DNA of 64,000 nucleotides from the NCBI RefSeq assembly GCF_005885605.1, contig NZ_SZVP01000001.1:650678-714677 (forward strand), written 5' to 3'. This document shows positions 47,119-55,675 of this stretch, in pieces. Each line of letters opens with the position of its first letter. The first letter of the stretch is position 1. The notes beneath the pieces were generated by a model. The model was not told where the DNA came from. It searched no databases and was given only the letters and a program-made list of their open reading frames with translations. The DNA comes from Colwellia ponticola. Its GTDB lineage: Bacteria > Pseudomonadota > Gammaproteobacteria > Enterobacterales > Alteromonadaceae. A program made the translations under genes and the position numbers.

Positions 47119-48122
47119 TGGTCTATCCTAAGGCTTACTTCACCGCCGTAAATCGGCTTAACTTGACCAGCAACTTCTAACAATAAAGCCCCTTGGTTAT
47201 TCACACCTCGACAAATGCCGTGAGTAACTTTTTCACCAGTAATTAATTTAACCTTTTTATGTAAAAAAGCGTCATGGACATGCCACTGCGCTAACATTTG
47301 CTCTAAACCACTTTGTTGATATTGTTGTAAGCGTTGGCGTAAACATCGGATTAATTCTGCACTAAGAACATTTCTATCAATACTGACTTTGCTGTGTGAT
47401 TGTAAATCAGTCCATTGTTGCTCAATGAGTTTCCCTGCTGTTACTGGCATATGCAAATTTAAACCAATACCAATAACACAGTGACTTGGCTCTAACGCCT
47501 GGCCTTCCAAATCAATTAAAATACCCGCGAGTTTTACGCCATCAAGATAAATATCATTTGGCCATTTCAATTGCACTTGCACATTGCTATGGGCTTTTAT
47601 CGCGTCACTCACCGCTAATGCTGTCACTAAGCTTAAGCCCATTGCTGCTGATAAGCCTTGCTCTAGATGCCAGTACATTGATAAGTAAATTTGTGAGCCA
47701 AAAGGTGAAATCCACTGTCGACCTCGACGCCCTCGACCAGCACTTTGATATTCTGCTAAACACACCTGCCCTGATGTCACTTGATTAGGTAAACGCCGCA
47801 TTAAATAATCATTAGTCGAGTCAATTAAGCTGTGTACTTCAATCAGAGGGCAATCACTTGCTTTCATCTGTTGATTTTGCTTTTGGCTTTCATCTACTAA
47901 TAGACGGGTTATTTTTTCTTTGTCTAATAGATATAACGATTGCGCCAGCTTATAACCTTTACCGGTAACGCTGTAAATATCTAAGCCAATTTCAGTTAAT
48001 GCTTTAATATGTTTAGCAATGGCTGCACGGCTAATACCTAATTGCTCGCCCAATAATTGTCCTGAAACAAATTCTCCTGAGGCCAGTGATTTAACTAAAT
48101 GCTCTTTTACCGTTTTAGTCAT
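47115..48122 (-). CDS. birA: Biotin ligase/biotin operon repressor BirA
   Basis: The 335-residue protein has an N-terminal helix-turn-helix ([20 protein letters not shown]) and a biotin ligase core with [38 protein letters not shown] and [10 protein letters not shown]. It attaches biotin to carboxylases and represses biotin genes. The start ATG 48122 has GGAG eight bases upstream; the more upstream in-frame TTG lies inside that site. It overlaps both murB (8 bases) and coaX (4 bases). Confidence 0.95.
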   Translation of the reverse strand: MTKTVKEHLVKSLASGEFVSGQLLGEQLGISRAAIAKHIKALTEIGLDIYSVTGKGYKLAQSLYLLDKEKITRLLVDESQKQNQQMKASDCPLIEVHSLIDSTNDYLMRRLPNQVTSGQVCLAEYQSAGRGRRGRQWISPFGSQIYLSMYWHLEQGLSAAMGLSLVTALAVSDAIKAHSNVQVQLKWPNDIYLDGVKLAGILIDLEGQALEPSHCVIGIGLNLHMPVTAGKLIEQQWTDLQSHSKVSIDRNVLSAELIRCLRQRLQQYQQSGLEQMLAQWHVHDAFLHKKVKLITGEKVTHGICRGVNNQGALLLEVAGQVKPIYGGEVSLRIDQ

Positions 48123-49209
48123 TACTGTTATCTCCAATAGGATTTACATCAGGCAATAAAGAAAATGAACGCTCGCCTTGCTGAGTAACCATACGCACTT
48201 CTGGTGTTAGTAATACGGAAAACTTGTCTACTACTTGGCGCTGAATATATTTTGCTAAACTAATAATATCACTACCAAAATCACTACCGTAATTGACTAA
48301 CACTAACGCTTGTTGCTGATGAACACCAACGGCTTCATGGCGAAAACCTTTTAAGCCAGTTTGTTCAATTAACCAGCCCGCAGCTAGTTTTACCTCACCG
48401 TTTGCTTGTGGGTAATGAGGTATTTTAGGGTATTGCTGCTGTAATTGAGCAAACACCTTTTGATTAACTAGTGGGTTTTTAAAAAAACTGCCGGCATTAG
48501 GTAATTGTTTAGGATCTGGCAGCTTACGGCTGCGTAAGGCAATAACTTGCGTCATCACTTCGAGCGCTGTGCTGTTTTGAGCTAACGTATCTAACCCTGC
48601 ATAAGTAAGATTGGCTTGCCATGCTTTAGGAAAATTAAAGGTTACCTGAGTAATTAAGCCTTTGTTGTAATGCGCTTGCTTAAAGATACTATCACGATAG
48701 GCAAAACGACAGTCTTGCTTAGTAAGTGAGTGCAGTGTTTTACTGGCAAATTCATACCATTGAACTTGCTGACAAAAATCAGCAAACTCTACCCCGTAAG
48801 CCCCGATATTTTGTACCGGTGCTGCCCCGACACTTCCCGGAATTAACGCTAAATTTTCTAAACCATAAATGCCTTGCGCTAAACAAAAACACACCAGTTT
48901 ATGCCAATTTTCAGCAGCGCCAACTGTCACAACAAAGTGATCGTCTTGTTCATCAATATCAATACCGGTAAATTTTGGTTGAATAATAATGGGCGCTTGT
49001 GATTCAACAAATAAGGTATTACTACCTTCGCCAAGAATATAAAAACTGTCTGCATTATTGTCTGAGGTGTTGCTTGAGGTTTTGTCAGCAGTTAACTCAG
49101 GTAATTGCTGTAATTCAGCTAAGGTACTAGGAAAGTAAATGTGCGAGCAACTCGCCTTTATATTAAAGCTGTTACTGCTTTGTAAGGAGTAATTTCGGTT
49201 TGAGTGCAT
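48115..49209 (-). CDS. murB: UDP-N-acetylenolpyruvoylglucosamine reductase MurB
   Basis: The 364-residue flavoenzyme has the FAD-binding [32 protein letters not shown] and the C-terminal NAGSFFKNP and [13 protein letters not shown] of type I MurB. It makes UDP-MurNAc. [10 protein letters not shown] at 49209 matches typical MurB N-termini; an in-frame ATG ten codons upstream adds a hydrophobic leader and is less likely. The stop overlaps the birA start region by eight bases. Confidence 0.95.
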   Translation of the reverse strand: MHSNRNYSLQSSNSFNIKASCSHIYFPSTLAELQQLPELTADKTSSNTSDNNADSFYILGEGSNTLFVESQAPIIIQPKFTGIDIDEQDDHFVVTVGAAENWHKLVCFCLAQGIYGLENLALIPGSVGAAPVQNIGAYGVEFADFCQQVQWYEFASKTLHSLTKQDCRFAYRDSIFKQAHYNKGLITQVTFNFPKAWQANLTYAGLDTLAQNSTALEVMTQVIALRSRKLPDPKQLPNAGSFFKNPLVNQKVFAQLQQQYPKIPHYPQANGEVKLAAGWLIEQTGLKGFRHEAVGVHQQQALVLVNYGSDFGSDIISLAKYIQRQVVDKFSVLLTPEVRMVTQQGERSFSLLPDVNPIGDNSND

Positions 49210-49660
49210 AGCCACGGGAATGAAAAATGAAAGAATCATTATTGTACTGAAAAATCAGCTGAACACCAATTATTCACGACTATTTACTTTAACGTTTGCT
49301 ATTGCTTGTTTTATGCCTGCTCGGTGAGCCTAGTACCGAGAGGTCAATATTTTTGGTTTTTAATAGCTAAAATACAAAAGTTCTGAGATAAGCACATTCA
49401 TCACTGAAAACACAAAGGCGTTTCGCGCTATGCAGACCAACTAAGTAAAGCGCTAGCCTAAAACCAGTTATTACCTAAGTGTCCAGTGAAGTGTCCTGTC
49501 TTAAATTATTGTCTTTACTCTGCTGTTTCTCTTGCGCTATGCCTGCTCGGTGAGCGCAGCCTCGGTCTTCTCGGTGGTTCACTAGTTTAGTTTTTTATTT
49601 TTACCGCTTTTATCTGCGCTATTTACTGACACCGTTTATTTATACTATTGATACTAAAGA
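49210..49660. other. Gene-free region upstream of murB with an 18-base direct repeat
   Basis: TATGCCTGCTCGGTGAGC occurs at 49312-49329 and again at 49538-49555, 226 bases apart. After the first copy, CTCGGT and ACCGAG can form a small hairpin (49320-49340). No rRNA, tRNA or protein gene is visible, even though rRNA operons precede murB in some relatives. The GC-richer copies stand out from the AT-rich surroundings. Confidence 0.45.
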
Positions 49661-50317
49661 TTAAATACGTACCAACACGTCATTAAGCGGTAAACGAGAT
49701 TTGGGTAGCTTAGCGTTAAAGTCTTCTTCAGGATGATGATAGCCTATCGCTAACGCAACATCACATTGATAGCCTGCAAGCTCTTCACTAAACTCTTTAT
49801 TAACCAATTCAACATCAATTCCTTCCATTGGCGTTGAATCAATGTTGAGTCGAGCCAATACATGTAAAGTGTTACCTAACGCTAAATAGGTTTGTGCTTT
49901 AGTCCAGCTGCTGTTATCGCCTGTTTCACTGGTATTAAGCTCCGCAAATGAATAAACAGCAAAAGCGGCTTCTCTATTTTCTATCGGTGTCCGTTTATCT
50001 TTAATGCCTTGGTCAACTACCTTAGCGTAATCGTCACGAGTATATTTTGGGTTATGCGCAAAAAGAATCACTTGTGAACTATCAAAAACATGCTTTTTAT
50101 TATATTCATGCATATGGGCGAAGGTATTACTTAAACGTGTTTTTGCTGCCTCACTTTCAACCACAATAAATTTCCATGGTTGTGAATTAATAGACGAAGC
50201 AGAAAGACGCATAGCTTCAAATAATATCGCTAAATCTGCCGGCGGTACTTTTCTGTTTGCATCATACTTTTTAACGGTATGACGACGCGTAAGTTCGTTA
50301 ATAATAGGGTGATTCAT
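49661..50317 (-). CDS. NfsB-like NAD(P)H nitroreductase
   Basis: The 218-residue flavoprotein has TRRHTVKKYDANRKVP and MRLSASSINSQPWKFIVVES at the N-terminus, FMN-binding residues of the NfsB group, and PMEGIDVELVNKEF followed by CDVALAIGYHHPEEDFN. It reduces nitroaromatics or quinones using NAD(P)H; a natural substrate is unknown. It lies downstream of the AcuI-type gene with 139 bases between and may share the NemR-like regulon. Confidence 0.92.
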   Translation of the reverse strand: MNHPIINELTRRHTVKKYDANRKVPPADLAILFEAMRLSASSINSQPWKFIVVESEAAKTRLSNTFAHMHEYNKKHVFDSSQVILFAHNPKYTRDDYAKVVDQGIKDKRTPIENREAAFAVYSFAELNTSETGDNSSWTKAQTYLALGNTLHVLARLNIDSTPMEGIDVELVNKEFSEELAGYQCDVALAIGYHHPEEDFNAKLPKSRLPLNDVLVRI

Positions 50318-50456
50318 GGTGATTCCATCAAGAAAATTAATATCACGCTAAGGTAATAGCTATAGCAATAATATTCAATGCCGCTAAGGTTATTTATTAA
50401 CAATAGCGGCCAATTTATACCTGCTTGGTATGGCTAAATGGTATTATTGAAAAGTC

Positions 50457-51440
50457 TTACTTATTTACATCGACCACCACACGCCCAGTAACATCACCAT
50501 TGAGTAACTGTTCAGCCACATCGATAGATTCTGCTAAGCTAATCACTTTAGCAATCGACTCCATTTCAGTTGCCGGTAAAATTTCTGCTAATTTTTTCCA
50601 TGCTGCCACTCTATCTGCTCTTGGACGCATAACACTGTCAACACCCAATAAAGAAACACCTCGTAAAATAAAAGGAGCGACTGAAGCAGGTAAGTCCATG
50701 CCTTGTGCCAAACCACAAGCGGCTACAGCACCACCATATTGAATACTGGCACACACATTAGCTAGCGTATGGCTGCCAATAGAGTCGATTGCGCCAGCCC
50801 ATCTTTCTTTCATTAGTGGTTTACCTGGTGCCGATAATTCTGCCCGGTCAATAATTTCTGTCGCACCTAAATCATATAAATAATCATGTTGGTCACTACT
50901 ACCTGTTGAGGCAACAACGTCATAACCCATTAAAGAAAGGAGCTTAACGGCAAAACTACCAACACCACCAGTAGCACCGGTAACAAGAATTTTACCACTG
51001 GCTGGTGTAATGCCGTTTTTTTCTAATGCTAAAATACACAGCATAGCGGTATAACCGGCGGTGCCAATAGACATTGCCTGCAAGGGAGAAATAGCTGAAG
51101 GTAAAGGAATTAACCAGTCACTATTGACTTTCGCTTTTTGTGACAAGCCCCCTTTATGCTTTTCACCCACACCAAAACCGTTAAGCAGTACCTTATCGCC
51201 TACCTGAAATTCCTCACTTTCACTGTGTTCAACAACACCACAGAAATCTATGCCTGGTATCATAGGGAAGCTTCTGATGACTGGCGCTTTCCCCGTAATG
51301 GCTAAAGCATCTTTGTAATTAAGCGTGCTATAAAGGACTTTCACTAAGACATTACCTTCAGACAAGCTTTCATCTGGTAATTCTTTCACTGATGTGCGGT
51401 ACCCGTTATCATCTTTATCTACCAGTAAACAGTTAAACAT
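50457..51440 (-). CDS. acuI: AcuI/YhdH-type acrylyl-CoA reductase
   Basis: The 327-residue medium-chain reductase has YSTLNYKDALAITGKAPVIR, PMIPGIDFCGVVE and the NADPH site ILVTGATGGVGSFAVKLL, with no zinc site, as in AcuI/YhdH. It reduces acryloyl-CoA to propionyl-CoA, removing toxic acrylate derivatives; other unsaturated carbonyls are possible. ATG 51440 is preceded by a perfect GGAGG site. It follows a TetR gene, and its promoter carries an operator identical in design to that of the TetR gene. Confidence 0.93.
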   Translation of the reverse strand: MFNCLLVDKDDNGYRTSVKELPDESLSEGNVLVKVLYSTLNYKDALAITGKAPVIRSFPMIPGIDFCGVVEHSESEEFQVGDKVLLNGFGVGEKHKGGLSQKAKVNSDWLIPLPSAISPLQAMSIGTAGYTAMLCILALEKNGITPASGKILVTGATGGVGSFAVKLLSLMGYDVVASTGSSDQHDYLYDLGATEIIDRAELSAPGKPLMKERWAGAIDSIGSHTLANVCASIQYGGAVAACGLAQGMDLPASVAPFILRGVSLLGVDSVMRPRADRVAAWKKLAEILPATEMESIAKVISLAESIDVAEQLLNGDVTGRVVVDVNK

Positions 51441-51454
51441 AGTAACCTCCAATA

Positions 51455-51469
51455 TAGACTGATCGCCTA
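51455..51469. promoter_or_regulatory. TetR-type operator before acuI
   Basis: TAGACTGATCGCCTA is nearly the same as the site before the TetR gene (TAGACCGATCGTCTA), differing at two of 15 positions. It lies 15 bases upstream of the acuI start, overlapping the ribosome site region. The core TAGAC...GTCTA resembles the NemR box of E. coli. Confidence 0.6.
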
Positions 51470-51495
51470 TTAATGATTAAAAAAAGGGTAAAAAA

Positions 51496-52119
51496 TTACT
51501 TTTTTAACCCTTGTACAAAATGATGGATAAAAATATCAATCGGTTGAGTTGATTGCACTAATTTACAGCGACTTACTGCCCCCTCCCAACCAATCCAAAA
51601 AAACTCTGCTAGCGATTGACACTCTTGCGGCGTCGCATTTGGACAACGTAACTTGAGGTAATCAGAGACCTTATCTTGCCAGCCAGACATTACTTGCATT
51701 AATTTATCGCGATAACTGTTTGGTAATGCGCTGACCTCTTGCTCTAAATTTCCCACTAAGCAGCCACGATTAAAGCTATATTTTTCGATACCTGTTTTAG
51801 CATCATCAACAAAATTTATTAGCCTTTGTTCAATTATTAACTGATCATTTTTTAAATGTAAATCAAGTTTACGGCAAAAGTAGCCGTCATAATCAGCGAT
51901 TACCGCCAAGCCAAAGGCTTCTTTATTAGCAAAATAATAATAGAAAGATCCTTTAGGTACCGATACTTTTTTTAATATCTGATCTAAGCCTGATGAAGCA
52001 AAGCCAAATTGGGTAAAGTGCTCAACACCACTACGTATTAATTCAGTTTTAGTTTGCGAGGTATCACGACCTGTCTTGGTTGGTCTGCCTCTGCGTTTTA
52101 TCATGTTATCTACTTTCAT
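51496..52119 (-). CDS. TetR-family regulator, NemR/AcuR-like
   Basis: The 207-residue protein has an N-terminal helix-turn-helix with FGFASSGLDQILKKVSVPKG and SFYYYFANKEAFGLAVIADY, close to NemR and AcuR. A cysteine lies in NRGCLVGNLEQEVSA, a position used by NemR-type sensors of reactive carbonyls and quinones. It is 55 bases upstream of acuI in the same direction. Two matching operators suggest that it represses itself and acuI. Confidence 0.88.
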   Translation of the reverse strand: MKVDNMIKRRGRPTKTGRDTSQTKTELIRSGVEHFTQFGFASSGLDQILKKVSVPKGSFYYYFANKEAFGLAVIADYDGYFCRKLDLHLKNDQLIIEQRLINFVDDAKTGIEKYSFNRGCLVGNLEQEVSALPNSYRDKLMQVMSGWQDKVSDYLKLRCPNATPQECQSLAEFFWIGWEGAVSRCKLVQSTQPIDIFIHHFVQGLKK

Positions 52120-52128
52120 ACCCCATAT

Positions 52129-52143
52129 TAGACCGATCGTCTA
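52129..52143. promoter_or_regulatory. TetR-type operator before the tetR gene
   Basis: TAGACCGATCGTCTA is an inverted repeat with arms TAGAC/GTCTA and a five-base centre. It lies ten bases upstream of the TetR start codon. Its twin lies before acuI at 51455. Autoregulation is inferred. Confidence 0.65.
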
Positions 52144-52347
52144 TTTAATTACAATCATTAATTCACACAAAAATAAAAAGGTTAATGCAAGCCATAAACA
52201 TCTGTTAGTCAAATAGACTATTTAATTAGTTAATTTAACCAAAAAATTAAAAAATATAAAAGTACTCTTACTTTCACCTAATACTCCTATCATTAAACAA
52301 TAATAAATATCCTTTAAATATTAACAACTTAATTAATTAACTCCTCT

Positions 52348-52363
52348 TGGCACAACACTTGTA
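52348..52363 (+). promoter_or_regulatory. Sigma-54-type promoter of the psp operon
   Basis: TGGCACAACACTTGTA matches the sigma-54 consensus TGGCACG-N4-TTGCA at the invariant GG and with one change in the -12 element (GT for GC). It lies about 90 bases before the first gene of the group. Psp operons are normally sigma-54 dependent with PspF. No pspF gene is adjacent. Confidence 0.7.
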
Positions 52364-52452
52364 ATACTCAGTGTAAGTAAGACCATACTTACAAGAACAT
52401 CAGAGCCAAACAGTCAATACAAACAACAGTTACAAAAAAGAAGGAATTTATC

Positions 52453-52815
52453 ATGAGCACAATTAACGTTACTAAAAAAACCACTAGCACAATTAAAGAA
52501 GTAAGCCTTGCCCTAATACTTACCTGTTCTTTAATTGGTGTAACACTAAGTAGTACTGCTAATGCAGCACCAGTAAAAAGCATTGAGAGTTCAATAAGCG
52601 ACTTTGTTATTGCCCAAGGTGAAAAGATGATTGCGGAGCTAAATAAAAAATTACAACAATCTATTGATAATCAAATAAGCAATTTTTCAGCTAATTTCTC
52701 ATTGGATACGCAACCTGAGTGGATAACAGTCAATAAACAAGAGAAACAAGAGAAACAAAGTACAGTTGTAGAGCCTGAAATTAACGCCAATGAAATAAAG
52801 TCAGATAAAGAATAA
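52453..52815 (+). CDS. Hypothetical exported protein, first gene of the psp operon
   Basis: The 120-residue protein has an N-terminal hydrophobic segment (EVSLALILTCSLIGVTLSS) ending in a signal-cleavage pattern (TANAAP near residue 38), then a helical, charged mature part (GEKMIAELNKKLQQSIDNQI) and a Gln/Lys-rich tail. AAGAAGGA precedes the start. It sits between the sigma-54-like promoter and pspA, so it is the first gene expressed. I do not recognise it; it could be an exported sensor or partner of the Psp system. Confidence 0.7.
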   Translation: MSTINVTKKTTSTIKEVSLALILTCSLIGVTLSSTANAAPVKSIESSISDFVIAQGEKMIAELNKKLQQSIDNQISNFSANFSLDTQPEWITVNKQEKQEKQSTVVEPEINANEIKSDKE

Positions 52816-52887
52816 ATAAAGAGCAATAAAGTTAAGTACGGTAGCAGTACAAAAATAAACAAAACCAACATAATTAGGAGAAAACTC

Positions 52888-53568
52888 ATGGGATTATTTA
52901 GCCGTTTTACCGATATTGTTAATGCAAACTTAAACAGCATGTTAGATAAAGCCGAACATCCAGAAAAAATGATTCGTTTGATCATTGGCGAAATGGAAGA
53001 AACCTTAATTGAAGTGCGATCAACCGCTGCCAAAAATATTGCCGAACAAAAAAACTTAGCCAGAAAAGTAAAAACGACTCACCAAGCCATAATAAATTGG
53101 CATAACAAAGCCGAACTTGCCTTAACTAAAAATCGTGAAGATTTAGCTAAATCAGCACTGGCAGAAAAACATAAATATCAAGCAGAGTTAACACAGCTAA
53201 CGGATGATAATACTCAATTAACTGATTTGTTAGCTGCCATACAAGCAGATGCACAGCAATTGCAAGATAAATTAACAGAAGCCAAGCAGCGTCAAGGAAT
53301 CTTAAGGTTTCGCCAACAATCGGCTGAAGTTAGGTTACAGTTGCGTGAAAAGGCCACCATTAATAATATTGATGAAGCCATAGCAAAGTTTGAGCGTTAC
53401 CAACAGAAAATTGATCATTTAGAAGCACAAGTTGAGTCTTATGAGTTAACTGAGAACAGTAATTTAACTGACAATAAGAATTTATCAGCGCAAATAGCTG
53501 AACTTGATCAAAATGACAGTGTCGAAGCAGAATTAGCTGAAATGAAAAAAAATATTGTTAACGGTTAG
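52888..53568 (+). CDS. pspA: Phage shock protein A (PspA/IM30)
   Basis: The 226-residue protein is almost all coiled coil, with the family N-terminus MGLFSRFTDIVNANLNSML and HPEKMIRLIIGEMEETLIEV. It forms large oligomers that support damaged inner membranes and, in enterics, inhibits PspF. A TTAGGAG site precedes the start. It is the second gene of the operon; length matches the family. Confidence 0.95.
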   Translation: MGLFSRFTDIVNANLNSMLDKAEHPEKMIRLIIGEMEETLIEVRSTAAKNIAEQKNLARKVKTTHQAIINWHNKAELALTKNREDLAKSALAEKHKYQAELTQLTDDNTQLTDLLAAIQADAQQLQDKLTEAKQRQGILRFRQQSAEVRLQLREKATINNIDEAIAKFERYQQKIDHLEAQVESYELTENSNLTDNKNLSAQIAELDQNDSVEAELAEMKKNIVNG

Positions 53569-53643
53569 CCGCTAACGATTAATGATCACTAGCCATTAGT
53601 AGCAAATAAACGTTAAAGCAACATGTAACGCGAAGGAGTTCCC

Positions 53644-53874
53644 ATGAAGCACCACAGAGACTATTCAACGATCAATAATATTAAACGAGCATTATCTAAA
53701 GACATAAGGAATAAAAAGTTAACGGGTGTTTGTGCTGGTATTGCCAAGCATTATGACTTACCAAGATTGGCAGTGAGAGTTGCTGCTGTAGCGGCATTTA
53801 TTATGCTACCTGTCGTTACCGGTGTTGCTTACGTAGTAGCAAGTATGTTGTTACCACGCAGCAAATATTATTAA
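53644..53874 (+). CDS. pspC: Phage shock protein C (PspC domain)
   Basis: The 76-residue protein consists of a PspC domain: KLTGVCAGIAKHYDLPRLAV followed by one hydrophobic helix and LLPRSKYY. It is shorter than E. coli PspC (119), lacking the C-terminal cytoplasmic part. It senses membrane damage with PspA. A GAAGGAG site precedes the start. Confidence 0.93.
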   Translation: MKHHRDYSTINNIKRALSKDIRNKKLTGVCAGIAKHYDLPRLAVRVAAVAAFIMLPVVTGVAYVVASMLLPRSKYY

Positions 53875-53924
53875 TTGCTATACCACTTTATATTTAACTT
53901 TCTATTCTACTAAGGCGAAACCTG

Positions 53925-54266
53925 ATGAGTTTTTTAAAATCTTTAACATTGGCAATACTGGCAACCCTTTTCTTAACCTACGTTTTTGGTGTCGGTTTAT
54001 TAGAGCTAATGAATGTTAATGTAATGATGGATGGTGAAGCTATTGAACCATTGAAAGCTATTGGAGTTTCCGCATTGGTGGTAGTAGTCTTAGTGGTTAT
54101 TTCATTGGCGATTATATTAAGTGTTTTTGGCGGCTTAATTTTTATTGGCTTAATGTTATTAGGCAGTATCGCTATGCTGACGTTAGGCGTATTTTGGCCC
54201 ATTATTTTAATAGCCATCGCAATATGGCTATTAAGTCGTCCTAAAAACACTAAACAGCCTGCTTAG
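53925..54266 (+). CDS. Small membrane protein of the psp operon
   Basis: The 113-residue protein has about three hydrophobic helices: SLTLAILATLFLTYVFGVGL, ALVVVVLVVISLAIILSVFG and a final long segment ending LLSRPKNTKQPA. It is 50 bases after pspC and shares the direction. It occupies the place of PspB or PspD but has no visible similarity to them. The role is inferred from position. Confidence 0.7.
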   Translation: MSFLKSLTLAILATLFLTYVFGVGLLELMNVNVMMDGEAIEPLKAIGVSALVVVVLVVISLAIILSVFGGLIFIGLMLLGSIAMLTLGVFWPIILIAIAIWLLSRPKNTKQPA

Positions 54267-54287
54267 TGTTTATGGCATTTTAGCTTA

Positions 54288-55025
54288 TTATTTAAAAAAT
54301 TTTGCCAAAATATTTTTACACGTTGGCGTGTTAACTAAGTGAGCAAATGCTTGGCTTTCGTCACTAATAGCCTCACTTAACGCAGCTTTATTACCTTGAC
54401 GAATTAAGCGCCGACTGGTCATAACAGACTCAACAGGTAAGTTAGCGATGGCTTGGGCAACCTCGGCAGTAAGTGCTAATACTTCACTCGGCTGACATGT
54501 CTGATTAGTAATGCCATAGCTTAATGCTTCTTCTGCGTTAAACATTGTACCAAGTACCATTAATTCAAACGCTTTATTCGCGCCTACTTTTTGCGTTAAT
54601 AACAAACTTGATCCCGCTTCAGGACATAAACCCAGTTGAGTAAACGGTAATTTAAATCGGCTATTATTGGCGGCAATGACCATGTCACAATGCAATAACA
54701 GTGTAGTGCCAATACCTACAGCAACGCCAGCGACACCAGCCACTAAGGGTTTAGTAAATTCTGACAGCACTTTGACAAATTTAAGGGCGACTAATTCATC
54801 ATCGCCTGAACATTGCATAAAATCATGCAAGTCATTACCCGCACAAAAGCACGCGTCATTACCCTGAATAACCACACAGTGAATACTGTCGGTTTGCTCT
54901 GCATAAGCAAAATGCTGACAAAGCTGCTCGTACATGGCATTAGTTAACGCATTTTTTTTATCAATACGGTTCAAGGTAATAGTAAAAACACCTTGTTTTT
55001 CGGTCGTTAAAATCAAGTCACTCAT
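54288..55025 (-). CDS. Enoyl-CoA hydratase/isomerase family protein
   Basis: The 245-residue crotonase-fold protein has NACFCAGNDLHDF-like DACFCAGNDLHDFM near residue 57 and VAGVAGVAVGIGTTLLLHCD near residue 96, which form the oxyanion hole, plus FKLPFTQLGLCPEAGSSLLL. It may act in fatty-acid or amino-acid breakdown; the second catalytic acid (the Glu in CPEAGS) suggests an isomerase-like member. It is convergent with the psp operon and stands alone. Confidence 0.9.
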   Translation of the reverse strand: MSDLILTTEKQGVFTITLNRIDKKNALTNAMYEQLCQHFAYAEQTDSIHCVVIQGNDACFCAGNDLHDFMQCSGDDELVALKFVKVLSEFTKPLVAGVAGVAVGIGTTLLLHCDMVIAANNSRFKLPFTQLGLCPEAGSSLLLTQKVGANKAFELMVLGTMFNAEEALSYGITNQTCQPSEVLALTAEVAQAIANLPVESVMTSRRLIRQGNKAALSEAISDESQAFAHLVNTPTCKNILAKFFK

Positions 55026-55170
55026 TTATCACCCGTTTAGTTACACGATTGGCTCATGCCTCATGCTTGGTTACATGCTCAATTACCTACTAGCTACATA
55101 GGTTTATCAAAATAATTGGTATAAGATACAGTTAAACTCTAATATTTGTTAGCTAGGATGTATAGTCACA

Positions 55171-55650
55171 ATGAAAAAAATTCACTATAGTAAATTTTTT
55201 ATATTACCGAGCTTACTACTGAGCTTACTACTGAGCTTATGGTTTAGCGTACTCAATAATGCTTATGCTAGCAATAACATCGCCATTACCCATGGCTATG
55301 TCAAAGAAAGTATACCTGGCAGTGATATGACCGCCGCCTACATGACCATAACTAATAATAGCGCTAACCCCATAACGTTAGAAAAGATAACTAACACCAA
55401 CGCTAGTCGCGTTGAAATGCACGAACACACGATGGCAGAGGGAATGATGCGTATGCGTGAAGTAGAGAACATCACCATAGCAGCTAACAGTAAGGTTGTG
55501 CTGCAACCATCAGGCTTACACCTGATGTTGTTTTCAGTAGAGCAGCCATTTATTGAAAATAGTATTGCGACCTTTACCTTATATTTCTCAAATAAAACAA
55601 AAATTAATATTCAATTACCTATTTATAAATATCATATAAAAGTACAATAG
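55171..55650 (+). CDS. PCu(A)C copper chaperone
   Basis: The 159-residue exported protein has a signal peptide containing a repeated LLLS unit (encoded by a 12-base direct repeat), and the PCuAC motif: VEMHEHTMAEGMMRM with the first histidine and methionines, then SGLHLMLF. It carries copper in the periplasm, usually for cytochrome oxidase and possibly for NosZ here. It is 25 bases before the DUF2333 gene. Confidence 0.9.
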   Translation: MKKIHYSKFFILPSLLLSLLLSLWFSVLNNAYASNNIAITHGYVKESIPGSDMTAAYMTITNNSANPITLEKITNTNASRVEMHEHTMAEGMMRMREVENITIAANSKVVLQPSGLHLMLFSVEQPFIENSIATFTLYFSNKTKINIQLPIYKYHIKVQ

Positions 55651-55675
55651 CAATAATGTCATCCTTGGAGTGCAT

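Noticed and set aside
49240..49660. Possible rRNA or tRNA remnant upstream of murB
   Set aside because: No rRNA core sequence, no cloverleaf and no CCA end could be found; only a short direct repeat.
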